Shown: positions 33,051-42,045 of the stretch, piece after piece | Layout: every line of letters begins with the position of its first letter | How positions within the stretch are numbered: the first letter of the stretch is position 1 | Source of the DNA: JAODBJ01 sp963782465 | Lineage (GTDB): Bacteria > Actinomycetota > Acidimicrobiia > IMCC26256 > PALSA-610 | Assembly (NCBI GenBank): GCA_963782465.1 | Contig: CAWAJR010000004.1 | Coordinates: forward strand, 248,001-312,000 | DNA: 64,000 nt | Direction of reading: 5' to 3' | The notes under the pieces: generated by a model | The model's input: only the letters and a program-made list of their open reading frames with translations | Told to the model about the DNA's origin: nothing | The model's database searches: none | Position numbers and translations under genes: made by a program

Positions 33051-34349
33051 TTACGCGCAGACCACTCGATGCGGGCTCACCCGCCGCCACGACCGGCACG
33101 GCGGTGACGGGTCCGCGACCCGGTCCGGCGCCGACGCATGCACCTGCTGCATGCGTCGCACCAGCACCCGCCACGGCGTATCGCCGGTCGAGACGACACC
33201 GAAGTTCGAGTCTTCACCGTCGAAGCGCCCACCGGCAGGTTCGTCGACGTACTCGAACCACTCGTCGCCGACGATCCACGGTGCCGTGTACAGCGGGCGC
33301 ACGAACGCGGCATACGCGTCGGCGCGATCGGATTGCGTCGCGTACGTCGGGTAGATCGGCGGCCAGCTGTTGGGTACACCGGCATCGGCGGCCCGGAACG
33401 AGTACTCGCTGATGATGATCGGCTTGCGCACGACGCGGTACTGCGCGGCCAGCGTCGCGTCGACAGGCGTGAACGGTCCCCACGCCTGCTCGATCTGCGC
33501 GTCGAGGCCGGGCAGGAGCGTGTAGTCGTCGACGGTGAACACGTCGACGTACCGTCGAGCGACCGCCAGCACTTCGCGCGGCGTCAGCTGGGCGATCATC
33601 TTGACGCCGAGGATCAGGTGATTCGGGTCTTGCGCGTGGACGGCGGCGGTCGTCACGCGGAAATAGCGGTTCGCCAACGCCCGCACGAACCGGCTCGCGT
33701 CGCCGGCGTAACGCTCCGCGACCGCGCGGCCGGGCGCACCTTCCGGCAGCGCCAGGTAGTCGGCGAGCAGCGTGTTCGCGCTTCTCCAATCGGGGCTCCA
33801 GCGCAGTTCGCTGTCGAGGACCCAACCGACGAGGTTCGGGTCGTCGCGGCGCGGGGCGACATCCGTCGCCGCGACGGATGCCGCGTGCGCGACGAAGTCG
33901 GGCGAGAACCAGTCGTTGCCGCTCGCCATGCTCAGGAGCGAGGTGTACGGCATCCGGCCCGCGAAGCGATCGGTGTCGGACCACGAACCCAGCGTGTTGA
34001 ACCCCCAGGCGCGCAGCCGGCGGAGTGTCGCCGTCGACCACGCGTCGACGTTTCGGTACCTCGCGGCGATCGTGTCGCAGTACGGGCAGCGGCCGGTCGT
34101 CTGGTCGGTGTCGGGGGAGGCGGTCACGTGGTTCACCCCGCGCGAGTAGAACGGCCGGCCGTCGGGGGTGACGATCCACCACCGCGAGCCGTCGAACTGG
34201 GTGCGGAAGTAGCTCGTGGCGTGGAAGTGCGGGACGTGCCGCCTCGACGACGCGGCCGTCGGCGCGACGCGCGCCGGTGATGCCGGGGCCGCGCCCACCA
34301 GCGTGACCACCACCACGACTGCTCCGAAACCGGCGCGCCAGCCCCGCAC
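33051..34349 (-). CDS. Secreted agarase-like glycoside hydrolase
   Basis: 432 residues. GTG 34349 is chosen because a GGGGGG lies 6 bases upstream and a signal peptide follows (RAGFGAVVVVVTLVGAAPASPA). The TIM-barrel opening RWWIVTPDGRPFYSRGVNHV is characteristic of agarase/GH-A clan enzymes. Candidate acid/base Glu181 sits in GWVLDSELRW and nucleophile Glu315 in PIIISEYSF. RLRAWGFNTLGSWSD and DDPNLVGWV also fit. Relatives attack galactan-type polysaccharides, but specificity cannot be read from sequence. An upstream in-frame ATG at 34445 would add 32 basic residues. Confidence 0.75.
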   Translation of the reverse strand: MRGWRAGFGAVVVVVTLVGAAPASPARVAPTAASSRRHVPHFHATSYFRTQFDGSRWWIVTPDGRPFYSRGVNHVTASPDTDQTTGRCPYCDTIAARYRNVDAWSTATLRRLRAWGFNTLGSWSDTDRFAGRMPYTSLLSMASGNDWFSPDFVAHAASVAATDVAPRRDDPNLVGWVLDSELRWSPDWRSANTLLADYLALPEGAPGRAVAERYAGDASRFVRALANRYFRVTTAAVHAQDPNHLILGVKMIAQLTPREVLAVARRYVDVFTVDDYTLLPGLDAQIEQAWGPFTPVDATLAAQYRVVRKPIIISEYSFRAADAGVPNSWPPIYPTYATQSDRADAYAAFVRPLYTAPWIVGDEWFEYVDEPAGGRFDGEDSNFGVVSTGDTPWRVLVRRMQQVHASAPDRVADPSPPCRSWRRVSPHRVVCA

Positions 34350-34460
34350 CGCAAACCCCCCGTCGAACCGACCTGCTCCGACGGCGTCGACCTTACGCGG
34401 TTTGGCCGGGCTGCGTTTCGCCGCCCGCAGGGTGCGAACGTGCATGTACCACGGCCGCGA

Positions 34461-34724
34461 TCACCTCAGCGCTGCGCCGCGACCGCCGGCAGTCCGGTAG
34501 ATAGGCGTGGCCATGGCGGCGGCGGCGAGATCACGAGCGCGTCGCGCGATGGCGTCGTCGGGCCGGGTGTCGCAGGCCCGGTTCAGGTCGGCCAGCGCGC
34601 TCAGCATGTCGCTCGGCTCGCGCGTCGCGCGCATGAACGCGACGATCGCCTCCTCGAGCGGCGTACCGTCCTCCGCCGCACGCAACGCAGTACGGCGGGC
34701 CCGGGTCGCCCCGTCGGCCGTCAC
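34461..34724 (-). CDS. Small unknown helical protein
   Basis: 87 residues from GTG 34724. EEAIVAFMRATREPSDMLSALADLNRACDTRPDDA suggests helical hairpins. There is no signal peptide, no family recognised and no strong ribosome-binding site. It is codirectional with the glycosidase gene 111 bases downstream. It may be real because codon-position GC and amino-acid composition look protein-like, but it could be chance in such GC-rich DNA. The 256 bases beyond it (34725-34980) hold no recognised feature apart from the GGAGG before the SHOCT gene. Confidence 0.35.
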   Translation of the reverse strand: MTADGATRARRTALRAAEDGTPLEEAIVAFMRATREPSDMLSALADLNRACDTRPDDAIARRARDLAAAAMATPIYRTAGGRGAALR

Positions 34725-34980
34725 GCGTGACGCCGTCCCGTCGAAGCGGCGCGGGGGTGCTGCCGTCTTGCTCCCGAACGAGATGTCGCCAAGCCCCCGA
34801 CCACGGCGTCATCGTTGTCGATCCCTGCGATCGTGGGCAGGGTCGAAGGTCCCACCGGCACTGGCACGAATGTGTCATGCCCGGTCGGCCGTCACCGCAG
34901 GAAGGCAAGCCCGGCGAGGACGTTCGTCCCTGTGATCCGGCGGTGCCGTGTTGCAGTGTGGTGGGTGGAGGTGCGTACCG

Positions 34981-35226
34981 ATGATGGGATGGCACGACGG
35001 TTGGGGGCCCGGTACCTGGGCCCTGGTCATGTTGATGATGGTCGTCTTCTGGGCTGCGGTGGTCTTCGCCGTCGCCGCGTTCGCACGGTCGCAGCATCCC
35101 GGCCCCCCGGCCGCGGGCGGGCCGTCCGGCGACCAGGCGATGCGCATCCTCGACGAGCGGCTCGCGCGGGGCGAGATCGACGCCGACGAGTACGCGCAGC
35201 GGCGCGACCTGCTTCGCACGAGATGA
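34981..35226 (+). CDS. Small membrane protein with SHOCT domain
   Basis: 81 residues from ATG 34981 with GGAGG 9 bases upstream. Residues about 12-36 form one membrane segment (WALVMLMMVVFWAAVVFAVAA). The C-terminus, MRILDERLARGEIDADEYAQRRDLL, is a classic SHOCT motif, a short module for oligomerisation or protein contact. The Trp/Gly/Met-rich start MMGWHDGWGPG is common in such proteins encoded next to copper genes. ATGA overlap with the cupredoxin gene implies coupled translation and a shared role. Confidence 0.82.
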   Translation: MMGWHDGWGPGTWALVMLMMVVFWAAVVFAVAAFARSQHPGPPAAGGPSGDQAMRILDERLARGEIDADEYAQRRDLLRTR

Positions 35227-35825
35227 AACCCACCGGGGCGCCTTCCCGGGTGGCGCTCGGCGTCGTCGTCATCCTGCTGGCGCTCGCGTCGACCGTCGTC
35301 GTGGCCGCGGCGCAGGGCGGGTTCGGCGGTCGTCATGAGGCGAACATCGCCGGCCGTTCGCACCGCAATTCGTGCGTGCCGAGCGATCTCGGGAGCACCG
35401 TCGTCGACGTCACGCTCCTCGACATGGGCCGGGCGATGACCGGCGGGAACGCGGGCCCGATGATGGGCGGCGCGGCGGTGACCGGGAGGATGGGGCTGCG
35501 GGCGAGTCGCGACTCGGTGCCGACCGGTGCGGTTTCCTTCGTGGCCACGAATGCCGGGTCGCTCGTGCACGAGCTGGTGGTCCTCCCCCTCGCGGCGGGT
35601 GCCGTCGCGGGGGCGCGCGTGGTGGGCGACGACGGGACCGTCGACGAAGCGACGAGCCTCGGCGAGGCGTCGAGCCCGTGCGGGCCGGGCGGCGGCGACG
35701 GCATCACGCCCGGCACGTCGAGCTGGTTGACGGTCACGCTCGCGCCCGGGCGTTACGAACTCGTCTGCAACGTCCCCGGCCACTACGCCGCGGGCATGTA
35801 CACGCTGCTCACGGTCACCTCGTAG
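35223..35825 (+). CDS. Membrane-anchored cupredoxin (sulfocyanin-like)
   Basis: 200 residues from ATG 35223. An N-terminal hydrophobic segment (about 9-30) serves as anchor or signal. The cupredoxin domain spans about 55-200. Type 1 copper ligands are visible as His116 in SLVHELVVLP and Cys182, His187 and Met192 in LVCNVPGHYAAGMY. A Met/Gly-rich insert (MTGGNAGPMMGGAAVTGRM) precedes the fold and could bind further copper. It should shuttle electrons or hold copper outside the membrane. It is coupled with the SHOCT protein gene and overlaps the convergent acyltransferase gene by 11 bases. Confidence 0.85.
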   Translation: MKPTGAPSRVALGVVVILLALASTVVVAAAQGGFGGRHEANIAGRSHRNSCVPSDLGSTVVDVTLLDMGRAMTGGNAGPMMGGAAVTGRMGLRASRDSVPTGAVSFVATNAGSLVHELVVLPLAAGAVAGARVVGDDGTVDEATSLGEASSPCGPGGGDGITPGTSSWLTVTLAPGRYELVCNVPGHYAAGMYTLLTVTS

Positions 35826-37146
35826 CGTCGTCCGCACCGGCACCGGAGCGCGTCACTTCGTCGAGACGAGACGCGAGCGCGACGGCGAGGACCGGAAGGT
35901 CGGGGCACGCAGCGGCATCGGCGATGATCGTGACACCGAGCGTGCCCGCATATGACAGCACCGCGAACGAGACCGTCACGTTGCCGGTCACGATCGCGAC
36001 GGGGAGGACGTCGGTGATCGGCGCACCGAGGAACGCCAACCGGTCGCTCGGGCCGCGCAGGTTGGTGACGAACGTGTTGACGAACCGCTGGCGATCGATG
36101 AACCAGTGGAAAAGGCCGAGCCGAGCGAGCAGCCGGAAGACCGGGCCGAGCACGGCCGCCGAAGCGGCACGCGGTGCGCGCTTCGCGACGCGAGTGATCG
36201 TGGCGATCGCGTCGAGGCGATGAACGGCCTCGCCGGTGGCCGGGAGTTCGACGGGCACCACCCCGACCCGGTTGCCGAGCTCGGTCGCGCCGGCCTCCCG
36301 CCGCGCCGAAACGGGCACCGACACGACGAACCGGTCGACCGTCTCACCCCGCGATGCCAGCAGATCGCGAAGCGCCGCGGTCACCGCGGTCAGGACGACG
36401 TCGTTGACGGTTGCGCCGTGCGCATGAGCGACCTCCCGGGCCCGCTCGAGATCGGCGCGCACGAAGGCGAAGCGGCGGCGCGAGCCGGTCGGGCGGTTGA
36501 GTGAAGAGCGCGACGGCCGGCTCGGTCGCGCCGAGCGCAGTTCGGCGATCGCGGCACGCACCTCGCGTACCCACTCGCCGGCCCTCGCGATCGATCGGCG
36601 CCGTTCTCTGAACGCGTCGAATGCGATCTGCTGCCGCGACGGCGCCGGACGCGGGAAATCCGGGGTGGCGTCGTTCACCGGCGCGCCGTCGACGAGGTTG
36701 GCGAGCACGGCGAGGCCACCGATCCCGTCGGCGAGCACATGGTGGAAGATGACGACGAGCGCGGTGCGTTCGCCCGTCAGCCCGGAAACGAACGTCGCCG
36801 ACCACAACGGCCGGTCGCCCGGGAGGCGCGTGCCGATGAGGTCGGCGGCGAAGGCCAGGAGCGCGTCGTCGTCACCGGCGCCGGGGCACGCCGCCGTGTG
36901 CACGTGGTGCGCGATGTCGAAGGCGGTGTCGTCGGTCCAGACCGGCCGGCCACAACCGAAGGGAACCGGCACGAGACGCTGGCGAAGGCGCGGCACCGAA
37001 CGGATGCGATCGGCGATCGCGCCGGTTCCCCGCTGCAGGTCGAACCCGGCCGCAGTGTCGAGTACGAGGATCGCGCCGACCTGCATGGACGCAGGCCCGG
37101 TATCGGTCGCGAGCGACGTGAGGTCTTCGGGAGTCACCCGTTCCAA
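35815..37146 (-). CDS. Wax ester synthase/diacylglycerol acyltransferase (WS/DGAT)
   Basis: 443 residues if started at TTG 37146, giving (M)ERVTPEDLTSLATDTGPASMQVGA, which fits the family's usual MxRLTPLD start; GTG 37137 is the alternative. The active-site HHVLADGIGG (HHxxxDG) follows RPLWSATFV. NDVVLTAVTAALRDL, VSVPVSAR and FVTNLRGP match other conserved blocks. It transfers acyl groups from acyl-CoA to long-chain alcohols or diacylglycerol to make storage lipid, at the inner face of the membrane. It follows the Calx-beta gene by 37 bases on the same strand. Confidence 0.9.
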   Translation of the reverse strand: MERVTPEDLTSLATDTGPASMQVGAILVLDTAAGFDLQRGTGAIADRIRSVPRLRQRLVPVPFGCGRPVWTDDTAFDIAHHVHTAACPGAGDDDALLAFAADLIGTRLPGDRPLWSATFVSGLTGERTALVVIFHHVLADGIGGLAVLANLVDGAPVNDATPDFPRPAPSRQQIAFDAFRERRRSIARAGEWVREVRAAIAELRSARPSRPSRSSLNRPTGSRRRFAFVRADLERAREVAHAHGATVNDVVLTAVTAALRDLLASRGETVDRFVVSVPVSARREAGATELGNRVGVVPVELPATGEAVHRLDAIATITRVAKRAPRAASAAVLGPVFRLLARLGLFHWFIDRQRFVNTFVTNLRGPSDRLAFLGAPITDVLPVAIVTGNVTVSFAVLSYAGTLGVTIIADAAACPDLPVLAVALASRLDEVTRSGAGADDATR

Positions 37147-37183
37147 GCGGGCGGTGAATCGCCTCGACGGCAGACCGGTCGTG

Positions 37184-38944
37184 TCAGAACCCTCCGAGGA
37201 TCGTCGCGGTCCCGTTCGGTCGCAGCAGGTCGGCACCGGTCGCGTTCGACAGCGCAACGGTGAACGTCTTGTCGCCACCGCCACCCGAGCCGGGCCAGAT
37301 CGGCACGTTGATGTTCTTCGCTTTCGCTCCGGGCGCGAAGTTCAGCGTGCCGGCGAGCTTGCCGCCGAAGTCGCCGCCGCCCGCCGCCTTGCTGCTGTAC
37401 GTCGCGCTTGCCGGCGTGATCGTGTACTGCACCGACACGGCGGTCGCGGCCGGCGCCGAAAGCGTGACCGGGATCTCGAGTTTCTGGTTGCCGCTACTCG
37501 CGTTCACGATCGAACTGTCACCGGCACCCAGCGTGAGGCCCGAGGCGGCGCCGTCGTCGTTCAGGATCGTCCCGGTGCCGACGCCGCGGCCGACCGCGTA
37601 ACCATCGGTCGGGGCCGACAACGTCACGGTGAGCGTTTCGTCGGGTTCGATCGTCGTGTCGCCGTTCACCTTGACCGAGATGTTCGCGCTCGTCGCGGTC
37701 ATCCCGCTGGCTTTGGGTTTGAAGGTGACGGTGCCGCTCTTGAGGGTGAAGTCGGTACCCGGCGACGCTTTCGCGGCACCGGTCGCGGTCACACCCGTGA
37801 CGTCGTAGTGCACCGTGACCGTCGATGTCGCCGGCTGCGACAGCGTGACGGGGAAGCGCATCGTGCGCGTGCCCGAATCACCTTCGAGCTGCGCCCGGTC
37901 ACCCACCGACACGCATACCGTCGCGCAGCCGGGCGGAGCGAGCGGCACAAACGTGTTCGACGCGGCGGAAGGATCGCTCGTGCCGCCGTCGCTGGTCGCG
38001 GTCATCGTGCACGAGTAGTTCTCGCCGGCGGTCAACCCGGTCACGGTGATGGGGCTCGCCGTCCCCGTGCCCGTACCGGTCACGCCCGCGCCCGACGACG
38101 AGCAGGTCGCGGTGTAGCCGCTGATGGCCGACCCCCCGGTATCGGTCGGTGGCGAGAAGGTGATCGACGCCGACTCGCTCTCCGGAGTCGCGACGAGATC
38201 AGTCGGGGGTTGAGGTGGTGAGGCGGTGACGTTGACGGTCACCGTGCCTATGTAGTCGTTGTCGAAGTCGAGGTCGTAGATGTCGTACGTGAAGGTGTCG
38301 GCGCCGGTGAAGTTCGGCGGTGGCGTGTAGTCGAACGCGCCGTTGTCGTTGTCGTCGATGAAACCGCCGTTGGCGGACCGGCCGTCGACGAAGATCGTCG
38401 ACGGGTCGACGCCAAGATCGTTGGCCAACACCCCCGGCTCGGGGACGTTGAGCGTCTGGTTGGCCGGGACCGTGTAGGTGTCGTTGGTGACGGTGGGCAC
38501 GATCGTGATGTAGACGGTGTTCAGGTCCCAGTTGTCGTGATGGTTCGTGTCCCAGATGTAGTAGTCGAACTCGTCGACGCCCGTGAACGCCCCGTCGACG
38601 GTGTAGGTGAACGACCCGTCGTAGTTGAGCTTGACGGTGTAGTTGTTCCACGTGGTGATGATGTGCGACCCGGGCGTGTCGCCGCTGTCGACGAGATCGA
38701 CCTTGGTCGCGTTCGGGCCTTCGTCGTTGGCGAGCACACCGTTCGCGGCATCGACCGTCAGGGTCTGGCCGGCCGGGTTGTACGGGATGGTGTAGTCGTC
38801 CTCGTTCGCCCAGACCGAACAACCCGGCGCGCAGACGTCGAGCGCGTGCGCGACCGGCACGGCGACCGTCCACGACGCCATCAGCGCGGCCACGGCCAGG
38901 AGTACGAGATGCCGGGCCGGCCCGCGCGTCCGATGCGTCTTCAT
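37184..38944 (-). CDS. Secreted multidomain adhesin-like protein (cadherin-like, FN3, Calx-beta)
   Basis: 586 residues from ATG 38944. Signal peptide about 1-35 (ends VAHA). Two cadherin-like VLAND domains follow (about 45-150 and 155-235; TVDAANGVLANDEG, LNVPEPGVLANDLG), rich in Asp/Asn for calcium. Then comes a fibronectin III domain (about 240-330; PPTDLVATPESESASITFSPP), then two Calx-beta domains (about 340-460 and 470-586; VTVHYDVTG, DTTIEPDETLTVTL, VGTGTILNDDG). There is no sorting signal or catalytic domain. Probably a calcium-binding cell-surface or matrix protein. The 136 bases upstream contain no recognised promoter. Confidence 0.88.
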   Translation of the reverse strand: MKTHRTRGPARHLVLLAVAALMASWTVAVPVAHALDVCAPGCSVWANEDDYTIPYNPAGQTLTVDAANGVLANDEGPNATKVDLVDSGDTPGSHIITTWNNYTVKLNYDGSFTYTVDGAFTGVDEFDYYIWDTNHHDNWDLNTVYITIVPTVTNDTYTVPANQTLNVPEPGVLANDLGVDPSTIFVDGRSANGGFIDDNDNGAFDYTPPPNFTGADTFTYDIYDLDFDNDYIGTVTVNVTASPPQPPTDLVATPESESASITFSPPTDTGGSAISGYTATCSSSGAGVTGTGTGTASPITVTGLTAGENYSCTMTATSDGGTSDPSAASNTFVPLAPPGCATVCVSVGDRAQLEGDSGTRTMRFPVTLSQPATSTVTVHYDVTGVTATGAAKASPGTDFTLKSGTVTFKPKASGMTATSANISVKVNGDTTIEPDETLTVTLSAPTDGYAVGRGVGTGTILNDDGAASGLTLGAGDSSIVNASSGNQKLEIPVTLSAPAATAVSVQYTITPASATYSSKAAGGGDFGGKLAGTLNFAPGAKAKNINVPIWPGSGGGGDKTFTVALSNATGADLLRPNGTATILGGF

Positions 38945-39080
38945 GGAGCGTCCTTACCTCATCCCGGTTGCCCTCCGGGCGGAACGCTCTTTTACCAACG
39001 ACTGCGCCCGCGCGCCAGTAATTCGTGCCGCGCTGACGCGCACCGATCCTCGGGAGGCCGGACGCGGCCCGCCCGGTGGT

Positions 39081-39368
39081 TCAGCCGACGATCTCGCTGG
39101 TCTGCAGCACCGGAGCGATCGTCGTGTAGTTGGCGACGTCGGCGAGGACGTCGGCCGTGCCGGCGTTGCCCATCGCCGCGCCCAGCGCGTCGAGGGACTC
39201 GAACGTGAAATGGACGGCGGCGACGTAGGGGCCGTCGATCCCCTTGTCGATCTCCGCCCCGTCGAGGCCCCACGTCTTGGTCGCGAGCGGCACGTGCTTG
39301 TTCCGGTAGTAGTCGTGGTCGAAGGTCGCGCCCTCGGTCGTCGGGTACATGACGCTCAGACGGATCAT
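39081..39368 (-). CDS. EthD family protein
   Basis: 95 residues from ATG 39368. EthD/dimeric alpha-beta-barrel fold: MIRLSVMYPTTEGATFDHDYYRNKHVPLA is the standard opening with the HxPL motif, and YVAAVHFTFESLDALGAAM follows. These small proteins accompany ether, polyketide or aromatic degradation enzymes; most are of unknown mechanism. It stands alone, 109 bases from the exporter operon. An in-frame start 22 codons upstream lacks a ribosome-binding site. Confidence 0.85.
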   Translation of the reverse strand: MIRLSVMYPTTEGATFDHDYYRNKHVPLATKTWGLDGAEIDKGIDGPYVAAVHFTFESLDALGAAMGNAGTADVLADVANYTTIAPVLQTSEIVG

Positions 39369-39477
39369 GGGGAGGTCGTCCTCTCGTTGGGGGAAGGCCG
39401 GCCTGCAGTGGGCCGAGCGGGAGGCTACGGGCACGGGGCCGCCGGCGTCGATCCAGCGCGGCGCGCACCGGTCGCTT

Positions 39478-40308
39478 TTAGGAACGAGTGCGCAGCAACC
39501 GCAGCGTGCATGGCGCGAACACGACGACGAGCACCGCGGTCGACGCCAGCACCCACAGGACTTCGTGCCCGGCCGGTGTGCCCTGTACCAGCGCTCGCAC
39601 CGCGGTGACCAGATGGGTCACGGGGTTCGCGTGGATGATGGCTTGCATCCATCCGGGCGTGGTTTTCGCGTCGACGAACGCGTTGCTCGCGAGCGTCAGC
39701 GGGAAGAGCGCGACCATCCCGAGGTTCAGCACCGAATTCGGCGTGCGCACGAGCAAACCGAGCGTCGTCCAGATCCACGAGAGACCGAACGCGAACACCA
39801 GGATGAGACCCAGCGCCCCGATCACGCCGGTCGCCCCGGCATCGGGGCGGAAGCCCATCGCGAAACCGAGCCCGAGCACGAGCGCGGCCGCGATGAGGTA
39901 CCGGCCGACATCTCCGATGAGCGCGCCGACGACGGGCGCGGGACGCCAGATCGGCATCGACCGGAACCGGTCGAAGCTGCCGGACGCGACATCGGTGCTG
40001 AGCGCGACACCCGTGTAGGTCGTGAGCAACAGGACGGTCATCACCAAGGTCCCGGGCAGCAGGAAGCGCAGGTATTCGCGGGTCGACCCGGCGATGGCAC
40101 CACCGAACAAGTAGGTGAACATGAGCGTGAAGACGATCGGGATCGCCAGCACGTCGAGTGCCTGTTCGGGAACGTGCTTGACCTTGAGCACCGCGCGCCA
40201 CGCGAACGCCATCGACGCGGAGAACGCGTGCGGCGCCGTGCGCGGCGGTTCGATCATGGCCAACCGGGGCAATGAGGTCGCGGCAGGTGTAGTGGTACCG
40301 GCAGTCAT
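39478..40308 (-). CDS. DrrB-like ABC-2 transporter permease
   Basis: 276 residues from ATG 40308, overlapping the ATPase stop as ATGA. About six membrane segments (VLAIPIVFTLMFTYLFGGAI, LPGTLVMTVLLLTTYTGVAL, LIAAALVLGLGFAMGF, IGALGLILVFAFGLSWIW and others). The ABC-2 signature region is MPIWRPAPVVGALIGDVGRYL, and NPVTHLVTAVRAL closes the protein. Daunorubicin-resistance-type permeases expel drugs or lipids with their DrrA ATPase. Second gene of the operon, opposite a TetR regulator gene. Confidence 0.9.
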   Translation of the reverse strand: MTAGTTTPAATSLPRLAMIEPPRTAPHAFSASMAFAWRAVLKVKHVPEQALDVLAIPIVFTLMFTYLFGGAIAGSTREYLRFLLPGTLVMTVLLLTTYTGVALSTDVASGSFDRFRSMPIWRPAPVVGALIGDVGRYLIAAALVLGLGFAMGFRPDAGATGVIGALGLILVFAFGLSWIWTTLGLLVRTPNSVLNLGMVALFPLTLASNAFVDAKTTPGWMQAIIHANPVTHLVTAVRALVQGTPAGHEVLWVLASTAVLVVVFAPCTLRLLRTRS

Positions 40309-41262
40309 GAGCGCTCCGTTTCGTTGGCGTGGCCGGTGAGCGCGAGGAAGACCTCGTCGAGGCTCGGTTGGCTGAGTGCGAAGTCGTCGACGGCCACGCC
40401 CGAGCGCGCCAGGGAGGCAACGGCATCGGCGGCGCGCGCCGGGTCGGACACGGCGGCGGTGAGCAGCTTCGGGTCGCCGTCGACGTTGATCGCCGTGCCC
40501 AGGTGTTCGGCGAGCAGGCGTCGGGCGTCGTCGCGCCGGCGGGCGTCGCCGAGCCGGAGCCGCAGGACGCCTGAACCGGCGGCCCGCTTGAGTTCGGCCG
40601 GCGTGCCTTCGGCGACCACGCGGCCGTGGTCGAACACGGCGACCCGATCCGCGAGTTGGTCGGCTTCCTCGAGGTTCTGCGTGGTGAGCAGCACCGTCGT
40701 CCCACCGGCGACCAGCGCGGCGAACGATTTCCCAGATGTGCATGCGGCTGCGCGGGTCGAGCCCGGTCGTGGGCTCGTCGAGGAAGAGGAGGTCGGGGCG
40801 GGTCACCATGCTGGCGGCCAGGTCGACTCGCCGGCGCATGCCTCCCGACCACGTCTTGACCACCCGGCCCGCCGCGGCGGCCAGTTCGAACCCTTCGAGG
40901 AGCTGCGCGGCGCGTGCCTTCGCATCGGCGCGCGCGAGGCCGAGCAGCCGCCCCATCAGCACGAGGTTCTCGTAGCCGGTCAGCTCGTCGTCGATCGACG
41001 CGCCCTGGCCGGTCAGGCTGATCCGCGCGCGCACGGCGTCGGCGTCGTGCACGACGTCGTGGCCGAAGACTCGCGCGGCACCTCGATCCGGCCGCAACAA
41101 CGTGGCCAGCACCCGGATCGTGGTCGTCTTCCCGGCGCCGTTCGGCCCCAGAATGCCGTAGACCGATCCGGCCGGCACCGCGAGATCGACGTTGTCGACG
41201 GCGACGAGCGACCCGAACGACTTCGTCAGCTCCGTGGTCTCGATCGCGAACGACTCGGCCAT
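40305..41262 (-). CDS. DrrA-like ABC transporter ATP-binding protein, one frameshift
   Basis: About 318 residues from ATG 41262, behind GGAGGAGG. It starts with IETTELTKSFGSLVAVDNV, Walker A GPNGAGKTT, a RISLTGQGASID Q-loop region, signature TWSGGMRRRVDLAASM, Walker B LLFLDEPTTGLDPRSR. Near 40718-40726 the frame is lost; in another frame it continues LLTTQNLEEADQLADRVAVFD and ends with the DrrA-type C-terminal domain (DFALSQPSLDEVFLALTGHA). It powers the permease encoded after it. The promoter region is shared with the divergent TetR gene. Confidence 0.88.
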
Positions 41263-41328
41263 GAGGCCACCTCCTCCGTTCCTCTTGGTTGTTCTTTGGT
41301 TGATCCTCTTCGGGCTTCTGACACCCGA

Positions 41329-41378
41329 AGTCTATTGAAAGTCACTATCAATTGCAACTGACTTTCGATTTGTACTAG
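41329..41378. promoter_or_regulatory. Divergent promoters with TetR-type operator
   Basis: An AT-rich island between the exporter operon and tetR. TTGAAAGTCA (41335-41344) and TGACTTTCGA (41359-41368) form an inverted repeat. Between them TTGCAA (41352-41357) is self-complementary and can serve as -35 in both directions: leftward with TAGACT at 41329-41334 (17-base spacer), rightward with TACTAG at 41373-41378 (15-base spacer). A repressor bound here would block both genes. Confidence 0.65.
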
Positions 41379-41387
41379 GCTGGCGGC

Positions 41388-42005
41388 ATGACCGGTACGG
41401 GCGGTCTGCGCGAGCGCAAGAAGGAAGCGGCCATGCGACGGATCCAGCAGGCCGCGCTCGACCTCTTTGACGAACACGGCTTCGCCAATGTGACGATCGA
41501 GCAGATCGCCGCCAGCGCCGAGGTCTCCCCCAGTTCCGTGTACCGCTACTTCGGCACCAAGGAGCAAGTGGTCCTCTACGACGACATCGACGCGAACCTC
41601 GTGGAGCGCGTCGAGCTGGAGCTGGCGTCGCACCCGCCGGTCACCGCGGTTCGCCGCGCGGTCACCGACCTCCTCGCCGACTACTTCGATCGCGACGACG
41701 AGTTGACCCGGCGCAAGGTGCGCTACGCGTACGAGGAACCGGCGTTGCGCGCCGCGAGCCTCGAAATGACGGACATGTTCGTCCCGCTCGTCGCCGACGC
41801 GCTCGCGCGCGCGTCGGGGCGGGGTGCCGACGACCTCGAGGTCCAGGTCATCGCGTCGGTGCTCATCGCGGCGCTCATGGCGGCCGTGCGCCACTGGTAC
41901 TCCACCGGCTACGACACATCGTTGCGCAGCGAGATCGACCACGCGTTATCGGTTGCCGAGGGCGATCTTCAGCTCCGCGGGAAACGGCGATCGCGGTCGG
42001 GCTGA
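41388..42005 (+). CDS. TetR family regulator of the exporter operon
   Basis: 205 residues from ATG 41388. N-terminal HTH at about 15-62: RIQQAALDLFDEHGFANVTIEQIAA, then VSPSSVYRYFGTKEQVVLYD. The C-terminal ligand domain is helical (EVQVIASVLIAALMAAVRHW). TetR proteins are repressors released by small ligands. It is divergent from the DrrAB-like exporter across an inverted repeat that overlaps both promoters, so it very likely represses the exporter and itself until a substrate of the pump appears. Confidence 0.9.
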   Translation: MTGTGGLRERKKEAAMRRIQQAALDLFDEHGFANVTIEQIAASAEVSPSSVYRYFGTKEQVVLYDDIDANLVERVELELASHPPVTAVRRAVTDLLADYFDRDDELTRRKVRYAYEEPALRAASLEMTDMFVPLVADALARASGRGADDLEVQVIASVLIAALMAAVRHWYSTGYDTSLRSEIDHALSVAEGDLQLRGKRRSRSG

Positions 42006-42045
42006 GCGAGCCGGACGGCGGCCGGCGTGGCCCCCGTGGGTGCGG

